Shown here: piece by piece, positions 1 through 10,993 of the stretch
How positions within the stretch are numbered: the first letter of the stretch is position 1
Layout of the letters: each line of letters opens with the position of its first letter
Assembly: GCA_016647705.1 (NCBI GenBank)
Contig: CM028327.1
Span: forward strand, 4,349,726 to 4,413,725
Length of the DNA stretch: 64,000 nt
Direction: 5' to 3'
Source: Eucommia ulmoides
Lineage: Eukaryota > Streptophyta > Magnoliopsida > Garryales > Eucommiaceae
Notes under the pieces: model-generated
Database searches by the model: none
What the model was told of the DNA's origin: nothing
The model's input: only the letters and a program-made list of their open reading frames with translations
Program-made: the position numbers and the translations under genes

Positions 1-99
1 AAATAAAATAACTTAATTTATAATATTTTAATTTATTTAAAATATTAATAAAACTTAATTTAGTGGTACTAGGTCGCACAAAATGCGGTGCGATTACCC

Positions 100-3000
100 A
101 GCCTTGGAAAGAAGATGAGAGGTATATTTTAGCCTGAGAGAAAAAATATCCATCTGAACCGGATGAGACTTCGAGGCCAAGAAAATAGGTGAGTACGCCA
201 AGATCTTTCATCTCAAATTGGCCACTGAAAAACTGTTTGAGTTTAGAAATTCCATGTAGATCATCTCCAGTAATAACCATATCATTACGTACAGTAAAAG
301 AAGGATAATACCGTTGGAAGTGTGGCGAATATACAGATTCGAATCATGATCACTAGATGTGAACCCAAATTGACAAATAGTAGTGTTAAATTTGGCGAAC
401 CAGGCACGTGGAGCTTGTTTCAATCCATACAAAGCACGACGAAAACGACAAACTTTATTTCGAAGGGTAGCTAGGCCGAGAAGTGGATGTATAAAGACTT
501 CCTCAAGTAGGTCGCCATTGAGAAATATATTTTTGACATCCATTTGAAAAAGAGTCTACTTCCGAATAGAGGCAATGACAAGAAGTGTACGAACAGATGT
601 GAGCCTCGCCACTGGAGAAAAAGTCTCTTCATAGTCAATGCCATATTCCTAAGCAAAGCCCTTAGCAATAAGTCGGGCTTTATATCGATCAATAGAACCA
701 TCAGAAAGTGTCTTGATTTTAAATACTCATTTGCACCCAATAGAAGTTTTCCCAGGAGGCAGATCTACAATATCCCAATAATGAGTTTTGGCTAGGGCCT
801 GAAATTTTTCGTCCATTGTTTTCTGCCAAAGAGGATTAGTACTAGCCTCGTTATAAGATTGAGGCTCATGTAGATGAAGTATAGTAGAAAAACAATAAAA
901 ATCATGGAGATGAGAGGGGCGATGAGTTACCCTGGTAGATCTGCGGGGGTGATCAAGAGGATGGCCCTCAGAGGAAGTCGGTGTAGACTCATCAGACATA
1001 GGAATATCCTTAGGGACGACCGATTGAGTCAGATGGGTGAGGTCAGCTGGCAGTTCTGGAGCTGGAGCTAGATCTGGAAGGGTGAAATCAGCTGGTGGGT
1101 CAAAGGTGGACTCGACAATACCTGAAACTGGGTCCTCAGGAAATAACTCAATAGATAAATCGGTAAAGAATCTAGAGTTAGGGATGGTAGATATGTCAAA
1201 TGACCGTAAGGAAGAGAACATTTGATATTCCCAAAAAAAGACATAACGAGAGATACAAAGAGTTTTAGAAATGGGATCCCAATACCGATACCCCTTATGT
1301 TCAATACCATATCCAAGGAAACAACATAGGTGATCCATTGGTTCCAATTTGTTATGTTCATGTGGTTTAAGAAGAATGAAACAAACGCAACCAAAGACTT
1401 TGAGCTCAGAGTAATCAGGAGGCTTACCAAAAATACGCTCAAATAGGGGCTGATTTTGGATTGTGGTGGAAGAAACACGGTTGATTGTGTACACTGCAGT
1501 TAAGATAGCCTCACCCCAAAAGCGCTCAGGACATGAAGAAGAAATGAGTAGAGCACGAACGATGTCAAGAATGTGTCTATATTTGCGTTCGGCTCGTACA
1601 TTTTGTTGGGAGGTTCCAGGACACGAGCGGTGGGGAAGAGTGCCATTTTTGTGAAGTAGGTTTAGAAAAGCACTGTCTTTGTATTCCATTGCATTATCTG
1701 AGTGAAAATTTTTTATATTCCGAGAGAATTGAGTTTGAACCATAGAAGAAAAATCAGAATATATTTGAAATAATTCAGATCTGTTTTTCATAAGAAACAA
1801 CCATATATATTGAGAATAGTTATCCACAAATATAACAAAATAGCGAGCACTACCCATTGTTGCATGAAGAGAAGGCCCCCAAATATCAGAATGTACTAAA
1901 TCAAAAGATGCAAGGGAAACAGACTGACTCTCATTAAAAGGTAAAGTTGATTGTTTTGCAAGTTGATAATGAATATAATGGAAAGACTCATACTGAAATG
2001 AACCTAACTGACCATTAGAAAAAGATAACAAAGACGATTAGATGAAGTGTGACCTAATCGAGAGTGCCACAATTCTACAGGTGAGAGTCTTGGGATGGAT
2101 ACGGCTAATTGGTTTGGTGATGATGTGGATGAGACTTGGAGGTGAGTGAGCTCAAAGAGGCGTCCAACTTTACGGCTGGTCCCAAGGAGTTTCCCTGTCT
2201 GAAGTTCCTGCATACGACAACTAGTAGAAGAAAAATGCAAATAAAGTCCAAGATCACATAATTGTCCAACAGATATAAGGTTGAGCGTAGGCTTAGAGAA
2301 GGACCAAATATGTATCAAAAAGAGATAAATGAGAACTGTCAACATGTCCAGTATGGCTGACTAACATATTTGATCCATTAGCAGTGTGAATAGTAGGTGC
2401 ATGCTCATCACGGGTTTTAGAAGAAAAGATAGATGAATCAGATGTCATGTGATTGCAACAAGAAGAATCAAAATAATATCTAGATGTACTTGGTGTAGCT
2501 GTCATGACTATATTTTTACCAATTTTATTTAGAGCCTCGATAAGCGCAGTGCAAGAACCACTCCAATCAGGTGGAGAGCTGGATGAAGTTGGGGTAGCAT
2601 CAATGGCTATAGCAACAACATTATTTGGCTTGAAATAAGACTGATTACAAGAGCCTCGAGAGCGATATTGGTTCCCATTTGACTGATTTCCAGATGGAAG
2701 TTTAGGGCAGTCTACAAGATAGTGGCCTGGTTCTCTGTAGACCTTACACAGGCGAGAAGAACATTTGAGCAATTCATGCCCTTGTGAATAACAATACCTA
2801 CAGTATAAGGGCTTCTGGGATGAGTTTGGCTTCCCTCCTGGGGTTACAAGAGTAACTGGTGTTGCAGGAGCAACTGTCGCTGCTAGGGCAATATCTGTAT
2901 GTGAGCTTTGTAGTGTCGCAAGACGTGTTTCCTCACTGAGTAGATCAGAAAATACATTGTTTAGAGAAGCTAGAGTGCCCTAGTGGAGGATTGAAGCTCG

Positions 3001-3594
3001 TACATGCTCAAATTCTTCCCTCAAACCCATCAGGAATTGTATAATGCGTGTCTCTGTTCGGTATTTGGCATGAATGGTGACGTCTTTTGTGCATTCCCAG
3101 GTTGGCTCAGTGATAGCCAACTGATCCCACATGGCATTCATCTGGTATAGGAAATTATTAACGGTTTGCCCAGGTTCCTGGTACATGCTATGGAGGGTAG
3201 AGAGAAGGCGATACCGATTCGAAATATCTGCCATGGTATAGCGATCCTGGAGAAGATCCCAAGCTTCTTTAGCTGGCTGGATTGTACCAAATTGAAGTTT
3301 GATCTCTGGAATGGAAGTAACATGGAACCATGTGAGAATATGGTAATTTTTGTTATCCCATTTCTCTAGACGGTCAATGTATTTGGCCTTATCTTCGTTG
3401 TCCTTCTGCTCGGGTTCAGTGATATCTCCAGTCACGAAACGCCACAATCGTCGTCCACAGAGAAAACTAGATATCTCTTGAGCCCATATTACATAATTAG
3501 TTTCATTTAGAATAGTAGTGATAACCCGAGGTGTATCAGATTCAGCCATAGGAGCAAAAGAAGAGGTAAACCAGTGTAGAAAACACTCAAACAA
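100..3594 (-). pseudogene. copia gag-pol polyprotein, disrupted
   Basis: Gag runs 3594-2980 (likely initiator in the motif MAESDTP, near 3549) and has the UBN2-type copia gag pattern. It is followed in frame by two CCHC knuckles around 2800-2720: the first intact (CRYC..GH..C), the second with its second Cys changed to Tyr. The GAG-pre-integrase motif LWHSRLGH lies near 2070. Integrase (2031-727) keeps the D, D and E catalytic positions (HSDIWG, HSDNAMEY, AERKYRH). RT continues 726-100 with MDVKN and YGLKQAPRAWF. Breaks: in-frame stops at 2980-2982, 727-729, 649-651 and 556-558; frame changes near 2310 and 2025; and a 1-base loss near 284 inside the YVDD active-site box. It is not functional. 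Confidence 0.88.
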
Positions 3595-4311
3595 AAAAGG
3601 AAGTGTATTCTGTGATTACCAAATCAGATAACGGAGGTCAAAAACAGATTTAGAACATCAAAAAACCTCATAAACCGGTCCAAGTTTTTAAAAAACCGAT
3701 CAACAAAGGCCTAAACCGGGACAAATAAGTATTGATGATATGGTAGGGGTTGAGGAGATAGCTGGGGCGCTGACGTGGCAGATGGTCAACGCTGATGTGG
3801 CAAAGGTCAATGCTGACGTGGTGCTGAATAGGCGCTAATTGGGCAACTAGGGTTGATGTGGTAGCAACAAAGAAGACAGAGAGTGAAATAGGTGTGTGGA
3901 TCTGACGCGATTTTGGAGTAGCTTGTTCAGGCTGCGTGTGTAGGGGCGTGCGGCGACGGATGGTGATGAGCCTTGCGTCTTTGGAATCATCTCGTCAATA
4001 CAGTTCCGACGGTATATCGTGAGATAGATTTGGAGCTCTGGTTGAGGCGTTAGAGCCCAAAATCCGAGACTTCAAAGAGTGATGGTACTGCGGGCTGTTG
4101 AAGGCGCGTGATAGCGCGTCTGGACTTCGGTGGCGATGATTTTGGTGACGTTGTGTTCGTCTCTTCAAGACGAAAACGGAAGTATGGTATTTGTTGATAC
4201 CAGAGAAGTGACGAAATCTACAGTAGCGATGAAAGCCTTGGAAGAATAAGGGCGGCGGCAAAAGCGTTAGGGTTGCGAAAAATTTATTGAGAACATGCCC
4301 AGGGAAGACTT

Positions 4312-4324
4312 GCTCTTGATACCA
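4312..4324 (-). other. tRNA-iMet primer-binding site of the copia element
   Basis: On the - strand this reads TGGTATCAAGAGC, close to the usual plant TGGTATCAGAGC with one inserted base. It lies directly after the short LTR, which fixes the element's orientation. Confidence 0.8.
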
Positions 4325-4325
4325 T

Positions 4326-4478
4326 ATTAAGATAATTGAAAAGTGGAGAATAAATCATGTATTGATATTATGATAAAATACTTAGACTACAAGCTATACA
4401 CATGTATTTATAGGAGAAGTGGGGGTTAGGGTTTTGTCCTAATGGGCCATGTGGGTCAAGCCCATTATTACATTAACA
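4326..4478 (-). repeat. short 5' LTR (about 153 bp) of the copia element
   Basis: On the - strand it begins TGTTAATGTAATAATGGGC at 4478 and runs to the primer-binding site. It holds a TATA-like TATAAATAC near 4407-4415. The terminal CA is not clear (it ends near TCTTAATA), so the inner edge is uncertain by a few bases. No partner LTR is visible, so LTR age and target duplication cannot be read. Confidence 0.65.
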
Positions 4479-5600
4479 TGAACAAAGTAGGGGGTGCAAT
4501 GGGGATTTTCCAGAAATGAACAAAGAAGGGGGGTGGGGTGGGGTATAGGGTCGTTGGTAATGATCAAAGGGGGGAGGTGAATGAAAAAGATAATACATTT
4601 ATGCACTTAAAATTTGGACGACCTTTTAAATTGACACGTTGAATTAGTTTTAGGAAAATGACAAAATTACAATTAACCATAATGCTGTTAAATTTTAAAC
4701 ATTTCACTTAAGTTTTAACTACAAGAAGTGTAAGTGTGAACGAAAATTATTAGTGTGATTCAGTCTAGAGTGCAAAATGTGAATAAACCCTTTTTGAGTT
4801 GTTTTTTACATTTTTAACTTTTAATGCAGTATTGTAGTTTAATTTAAAGGAAATTTGGTGAAAGATCCCATTCTATATAACTATCACTCTGCAGAGTCTT
4901 GTAACAGTGATTTTTTAACACATGATTGATCTTTAGAAAATGAATTTTTGAATCTTGAGACCTCTCAACAAGATTTCCCTAATTTAATGGCTTGTAGGAC
5001 AAATCAATTTTGAAATACCTATTTTATTTTTGTTGACATGCTTTGTAAATTTCAATTTTTAATAGTAATATAAATTGAAATGAACTTTTAACAGAGTTGT
5101 GGTGCATTGATTTCAACGAGATCACGTTGATTTTAAGGAGTTGCGGTGTAGTTGATTTAAACTAAAATATTTTATTAAAAAATAAATTCTGCAAAATAAT
5201 TAAAAATATAAATATCAAATTGATCATCAAATATATAATTTTTTTGAGCATTAAAATAGATTTTTTATGAAGTTTCATTTTCAAATAATGAATTTTCAAA
5301 GGAAAATACATAAAAATTTTACAATTGACATAATCACTGTTGTCTTAAAATTATATCAATTTATTTTGTTACCTTTCTCATTTTCTATCACTCCTACAAA
5401 TAGAGTTTTTTCATTTCTTTTTTTTTTTTTTTTCCTCACTTGGAATAATATTTTTGGTTATTAAAACGTTGAAAAGTTTAATAGGAAGTTTCTAGATTGT
5501 AACAGGAACCCAGCAGAAAGTCCTAGTCACCACCAAACCCTAATTAAAACCCAATAATCTTAGGAATTATACAGACCACACAATTCTTTGTCCCATTCAC
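4479..5600. other. intergenic, AT-rich, no gene seen
   Basis: No coding signal recognised. A G-rich stretch at 4528-4544 has three runs of at least four G. The rest is A/T-rich with short poly-T runs (5417-5434). The open frame at 5267-5464 is low complexity and is not called. Confidence 0.6.
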
Positions 5601-5676
5601 GACGGCTCTATGTTCGGCCACGCCACCCCATCTAAGACCACATATCACTACTCCCACTCTCTCTTTTGCTTTTAGC

Positions 5677-5731
5677 GACGTGGACCCTAAAGTATCCACT
5701 CCTTTGTCCTCTCTTCTTTTCCCTATAAATA
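5677..5731 (+). promoter_or_regulatory. ELIP core promoter: ACGT element and TATA box
   Basis: A TATA box (TATAAATA, 5724-5731) lies about 150 bases before the ELIP start codon. About 45 bases upstream is GCGACGTGGAC (5676-5686), an ACGT-core site of the type bound by plant bZIP factors such as HY5. Light-induced ELIP promoters are known to use such sites. Binding here is inferred. Confidence 0.55.
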
Positions 5732-5881
5732 TCATCCCACTGCTCATACCAAATGTATCAAACTGATCTAAGTTCACTTTTCTCTCTATAGATATATCAC
5801 CTGCCCTCTCTCTAATTTGAGTGAAGTTTAAGCTGCAAGTTCAAGTTCCGGAAATCTTCTTTCGGAGTATAAACATCAGAA

Positions 5882-6539
5882 ATGGCCATGACAGCATCCA
5901 TGCAGTCCGTCGTGGCAAGCTCGGCGGCAGGTATCACGAGCAGGACGAGGTTCAGTCACCTAGTTCCCTCGGCCGGCTACGTGCCGTGCCAGCAGAGAAA
6001 CGCTAGCCTCCGAGTGAGGTGCACGGCTGAGGTAAGTTTTGATATTAGGGTTCATATATTCTTATTATTTTCTAGTTATGGAAGAATTATAACAAGTTGA
6101 TCTGTTGTTTCAGCAGGAAAAGCAAGAAGAGGGATCAAGTCCCCCCGTAACTTCATACACACCACCTCAGCCAACCCCTACCCCTAAACCCAAGATGAGC
6201 ACGAAGTTCTCCGACGTGTTGGCCTTCAGCGGACCAGCGCCGGAGGTTATCAACGGCCGACTAGCGATGATCGGATTCGTGGCGGCGATAGGGGCAGAGC
6301 TAGCGAGCGGTCAGGATGTGTTTGCCCAACTATCTAACGGTGGAATCCCAGCGTTCATCGGGACCAGCGTGGTGCTGTCACTGGCATCACTTATCCCTCT
6401 GTTTAAAGGGGTGAGCGTTCAGTCAAAATCAGAAGGGGTGATGACTTCCGATGCCGAGATGTGGAATGGGAGGTTTGCTATGTTGGGTTTGGTTGCTCTC
6501 GCATTCACCGAGTACGTGAAGGGTGGTGCCCTCATTTAA
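5882..6539 (+). CDS. ELIP: early light-inducible protein, chloroplastic
   Basis: ELIPs are thylakoid proteins of the chlorophyll a/b-binding superfamily that accumulate under high light and limit photo-oxidative damage. Exon 1 is 5882-6031 (50 codons): a Ser/Ala/Arg-rich transit peptide ending in the stromal-cleavage-like motif RVRC. The intron is 6032-6113 or 6032-6116 (donor GTAAGT, acceptor CAGCAG). Exon 2 runs to the TAA at 6537-6539. The product is 190-191 aa, a normal ELIP length. A Pro/Thr/Lys-rich linker is followed by three hydrophobic helices. Helix I carries EVINGRLAMIGF and helix III carries EMWNGRFAMLGL, the paired pigment-binding ExxNGRxAM motifs; helix II starts near GIPAFIGTSVV. 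No frame damage. The start is the first ATG after the TATA box; MAM has two ATG codons in frame. Confidence 0.95.
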
Positions 6540-6740
6540 GTCGCCCTAAATTTATAGGACATCTACTTCGTACAATTTTACAATGTATATTCAGCATAAA
6601 TCTTTGAGAAGAAGAGGATGATCCAAAAAAACCAAAGTAAAAATATTGTAGTTTTTGTGAGTTGAAATATTAAAAGGAGGGTCTTCTGAATTCAATCTTG
6701 TTTCATTTTGGTCCTTCTAATTTTAATTTTAACAAATTAA

Positions 6741-7002
6741 CATCTGTTTGGTTGATTCTTTGGAAATGATCTCAAAAATTTCAAAAACAGTTTAGTTTCA
6801 GTTCAATTCGAAAACTATTTAACCATTTCAGTGTTTGTTTGTAAATTACAAGTTATAAAGTACTCATTCCTAAGTAGGTAGGGGATGAAAGGTGTTAATA
6901 TATGTTTGATTTCAAAAAATTGAAGTCACCAAATTGAAATTAAGAAATTACTTAATTTGAATTTTAATATAAATTTCAAGATTTTGTTGTAACCAAACAG
7001 AT
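6741..7002. mobile_element. MITE, Tourist-like, just downstream of ELIP
   Basis: The ends are imperfect inverted repeats: ATCTGTTTGGTT at about 6742 and AACCAAACAGAT at about 6999. No coding capacity. No clear target duplication was found, so the superfamily is a guess from the GTTTGGTT end. Confidence 0.5.
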
Positions 7003-7017
7003 ATGCGGTTTGAGAAA

Positions 7018-7180
7018 ATAAATTTATAGCAAATTAATTTTCAGTAAACTTTCAACCAATATAAATCACGCTTTTAATTGACAGCTCTATAAAGGAAGAT
7101 AAATTTATAACAAATTAATTTTTAGTAAATTTTTAACCCACATAAATCACGCTTCAATTAACTGGCAAGTTCATAAAGGA
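7018..7180. repeat. two-copy tandem duplication, about 80 bp unit
   Basis: Unit 1 (about 7018-7096) and unit 2 (about 7099-7180) both run from ATAAATTTATA through ATAAATCACGCTT to ATAAAGGA, with scattered substitutions and small gaps. Confidence 0.7.
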
Positions 7181-9190
7181 ACCGCGAGACATCATCCAAG
7201 ATGTCTTGCTAAAAATTGATAAATTCGACTAATTTCCTGTGAAGTACTTCCTTGTTTCGGACATGGAGCCGGTGCCACATCCGAAATACCAAATACCTGT
7301 AATTTTAGGTTGGTTGTTCTTAGTTACGGTTAATACACACATAGATTATCGAACAAGGATCAAGTATGGAAGTGCCATTTGGAAATATGAAGATCAAACT
7401 AAATATATTTGACTCAACAGGTTTACCCAGACTTGAAAAAGTGGGTGAATGTTTTATGATCGAGCAAATAGGAATAAGGGATAGGAATAAGGGAGACAAG
7501 CCTTTAGCCATACTATACAACTTAGGAAGTCTAGAACTACTTTAAGGATAGAGAAAAAAAAGAAGCATAAGGAGAGACCAATAATAACTAACTTCACATG
7601 GTTAAAACCACTAAATGCACCAAGTATAATGAAATTGTGTGTCTACCATGGTCAATATGGACCCAATAATTAGAGGTTGCTAAGAGGGAAAAAGATTAAT
7701 TCTAGCAAGAGTAGGTCATGTGATACATGAGTTTGGGATTCTAAAGGGACAATAAAATTTTGATACAATAAATAAGAGGGAGATTGAAGGGATTTTTGTC
7801 TCTTTAACTTAGCGGTAAGTGAGAGGCAACCCATTGAATATATATATACACACACACACATATTTACGAACTCCATCGATGATACTTAACAAATTATTAT
7901 AAGTAGTATAGATGTTTGTAGATATCATCACTATAAACTTTCACGAGACTAAAACTCGTCTATTAGGGATCGCTCAAGAGTTTAAAAGTTTATTTCATAT
8001 GCTAAATACAATCGAGTTCCCTACAAAAGTGACTTTTTCATTTTTTAGATTTTCGTTTTTCTCAAGAACTAGCAAAATATAAGTGTGGGGTGTGATCCAT
8101 CCGCAATCCAGCCCACGCAACAGTGGGTCCTACCCAGGAACTAGACCTAAGGCTCTCTCTGCCTCTGGCAAGTGGGTTGTGCCCGCAACCCATTGCAGTA
8201 GGTATGGGGTAATAGTTCTCCAATTTGGGAAACCGTTACCAATTGATGAGGCTGATCGTTGGGAAATTAAAAAAGGAATTGGATTTTTAAGGGGATTTGA
8301 ATCGGAGGCTTCAAGGGCCATGTCTTTTTATTTCTTAATTATTATTTTCTTCTTCTTCATTTTTCTTCACATTTTGTCGACATAAAAATTTCATGGAGGC
8401 TTGGAAAACTTGGGAGAAAATGAATAACAAGCGGACAAGGCATTAAGCCTAGTTAGGGATGTATTAGTTTAAGATTTCTCAATGTAATTTTATTCATGTT
8501 TTTCTTATTTTATTTTATTTGTGTGTAAGGTTGTATAACAAAGATATTCATATTATTTTTTACATTGTTCATCCAAGTAATTCATGTTCTTGTCATTTGA
8601 TAAATGTTATAAATAATTTATTGGTATTTGTGTATTAAATCTAATACCTATAGTTTAGATCTAACCATTATACAATCCATTTTTTTGGAATCGATACTGT
8701 TTAATAGGATGTATTATGCTTAGAGATTGATTCACTGTATAATAGTAATAATCGAAACCTGAAGATAATTCATGTTAATTAAATGATCGATTAATTGATA
8801 CATTTGATAGGATTGACTATGCTCAGGAATTGGTTCACTGTAGAGTAGAAATTGAATTCCAAAAATAGTCTATACCGATTAAATTATCAAACTTTTGTTG
8901 TGATTTGGCTTGTAGTTAAATTACTTCATTATACACAAAATCAATGTAGACAAAGAATAGAACTCATTGGGATAATCAAAAAATAAATACATGCCCCGAA
9001 CTTGGACATTTATCATATTGTACTTTAATTTGAATATTATTCTGCATTTTTATAATTTAAAACACAAAAAAACAATTTTGTTAAATTCAATTGAAAAATA
9101 AGAAAAAATCAATAACTACAATCCAATCCCAACTGTTCGACACCCTCACTAGAGTACATTATACTACGATATTTTGTCCATAAATATAAA
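7181..9190. other. intergenic, no gene recognised; possible repeat at 8080-8325
   Basis: The stretch 8080-8325 is clearly more GC-rich than its surroundings and open on both strands. On the - strand it has a weak pol III B-box-like GATTCAAATCC near 8300, so it may be a SINE-like or other repeat, but I cannot name it. At about 8706-8755 and 8815-8865 an imperfect direct repeat (AGGAT..TATGCT..GATT/GGTTCACTGTA) occurs twice. A CA/TA microsatellite lies at 7840-7860. Confidence 0.4.
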
Positions 9191-9194
9191 TTTA

Positions 9195-10250
9195 TATTCA
9201 AGCGATCACCGATTTCACAAATCTTACACGAGATCAAGTCTTTAGTGAAGTTGAACTAGATCCAAAAGATTTTTACACATCCAAACAGGAGAAATAAGAA
9301 ATATTGTAATTTCCATCAAGATCATGGACACAATACAGATGATTGCAGATATCTGAAGATGGAGATCAACCAGTTGATACAGATTGGGTACTTGAATAAT
9401 TATCTTGAAGATAAAAATAAGGATACAAGGAACGAAGAAAGAGATCTCAGGAACAATGATCGAGATAAGAGAAAAAATGAAGATGAAGTCAATTGCAATT
9501 CAACTCTTATTGGAGAATGAAACAGAGTAAGAAAAATGAAGGTACGAGAAGCAGTCTTAGAAAGAGAACATGGTGAAGTCTTGTGGCTCAGCCAAGGAAG
9601 AATTAGAAGGTTATATCTCTTTTTTCAAGAATGATTTGCATGGTGTAGCTCAACCCCACGATGATGCACTACTAGTAACATTGTGGATTCCAAGTTTCCA
9701 AGTCAAAAGAATTTAATTGGTACTGGTAGTTTAGTCAACATAATCTTCAAGATGATCTAAAACAAACAAGGGTGTCAGAGTCAGACATCAAGTCAACTCA
9801 AAGAGGCGTAGTTGGATTCAACGGAGAGTTAAAGTTCTCCAAAAGGAAAAGTTGCGTTGTCGGTCTTTGCTAGGAAAGAAAAATTAAGAATAACTCATGC
9901 AACATAGTTCATGTTGATGTGTTCGAGTTTCTCATATAATGTAATTTTGGGAAGACCATGGTTTCATGCGATAAAAGTAGTGGCATCAACATTTCATCAG
10001 TATCTCAAAATCCCAAGTCATAGGGGATAGAGGTAAAAAAGGAGATCAGGTAGCATCTCGAGATTACTTTGTTGTGGCCATCAAAGGAAAGTCAAAATAT
10101 CAATAGCAATTAAGATGGATCTTCTAGATGAAGATAAGATAGTTTTCATTACTCATAGGAGACCTTATTGCTATAAGGTGATGCCATTTGTTTTATGAAA
10201 TGCAGGACAACGTATTAAGGATTTGCCAATCTTGGATGACTATTCCAGGA
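9195..10250 (+). pseudogene. Ty3/gypsy gag-protease-RT relic, internally deleted
   Basis: A gag segment at about 9199-9420 carries SPISQILHEIK and the knuckle-like YCNFHQDHGHNTDDC typical of plant gypsy gag. A protease-end motif (VILGRPWFHA-like, around 9940-9985) and a short RT motif (YCYKVMPF..NAG around 10157-10206) follow. Stop codons and frame changes are frequent, and most of RT, RNase H and integrase is missing. No LTRs were found beside it. It is an old, deleted copy on the + strand. Confidence 0.75.
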
Positions 10251-10312
10251 ATGAATCCATTTTCTTTTTATTTTATATTCTTTTTCTTTTCCATTTTTTT
10301 ATTTTTTATTTT

Positions 10313-10334
10313 GGGGGGGGGGGGGGGGGGGGGG
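10313..10334. repeat. 22-base G homopolymer
   Basis: An uninterrupted run of 22 G preceded by a T-rich tract. It lies between the gypsy relic and the 3' end of the dymeclin gene. A second 22-G run is at 56075-56096 and a 13-G run at 11210-11222. Confidence 0.9.
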
Positions 10335-10747
10335 TTTCGTGAGAGAAGGCACGACTATCAATAATCTCTTGATTTTGTAAAGGACATTACAGAGATTGAT
10401 TGGTCTGAAATCCGTGGTTGATTCTGCTGAAGAGGAATTAAACACACTTACTGCAATATTTTATATTTCAAAATTTGTAAATTCTACTGCATATTCTTCT
10501 TCTAAAAAAAAAACATGGTACGCAGTCCATATAGCAAACTACACTGGAAGTGGATTTGAGCGGCCACCATTATTGATTACTTTGACAATCTCAAATTCAT
10601 CTACAGGCCGAAGAAAAAAAAAAAAAAAAAAAACCTATACCCACAAATATAAACAAAAAATGAATGAGAATAATAAATTCAAAATCTTCATGCATATCTT
10701 ATATACACAAACAGGACCGGCAATGTTATATACCATCAAAAAGAACT

Positions 10748-10957
10748 CTACGGTGCATCCAGAATTCCATGCCCGTTGTACTCGCTATTCTGACGCTCAA
10801 GGGCTTGTCCTTCTGGATACGGCCCCTGTTCAAATTAACATCAATCATTAATAAAAATGTATTCCAGAAATTAATAAAAATAAATTAAATTTAAGAAAAA
10901 TATTTCTGTCAGTCTATGATTCTTGAAGAATACAAATAAAAGATCGAAAAAAAAAAA

Positions 10958-10993
<36 letters not shown>

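Larger units (their letters stand above)
100..4478 (-). mobile_element. Ty1/copia retrotransposon remnant, 5' part
   Basis: The element reads leftwards: a short LTR (4326-4478), a tRNA-Met primer-binding site (4312-4324), a leader, gag (from about 3549), zinc knuckles, GAG-pre-integrase, integrase and about half of a reverse transcriptase, which fades near position 100. The second half of pol (end of RT, RNase H) and the 3' LTR are absent or outside the window. The first ~60 bases are A/T-rich DNA of another kind. The order gag-protease-integrase-RT is the Ty1/copia order. A related gag lies at the far right of the window on the opposite strand (63422-64000), so the family has several copies here. 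Confidence 0.9.

Noticed and set aside
3995..4261. 88-codon open frame on the - strand between copia LTR and gag
   Set aside because: Lies in the untranslated leader of the element and matches no copia protein I know.
5544..5777. 77-codon open frame on the - strand upstream of ELIP
   Set aside because: It runs across the ELIP TATA box and leader in antisense; no recognised product.
10396..10851. 151-codon open frame on the + strand
   Set aside because: It overlaps the last dymeclin exon on the opposite strand and poly-A tracts; no family match.
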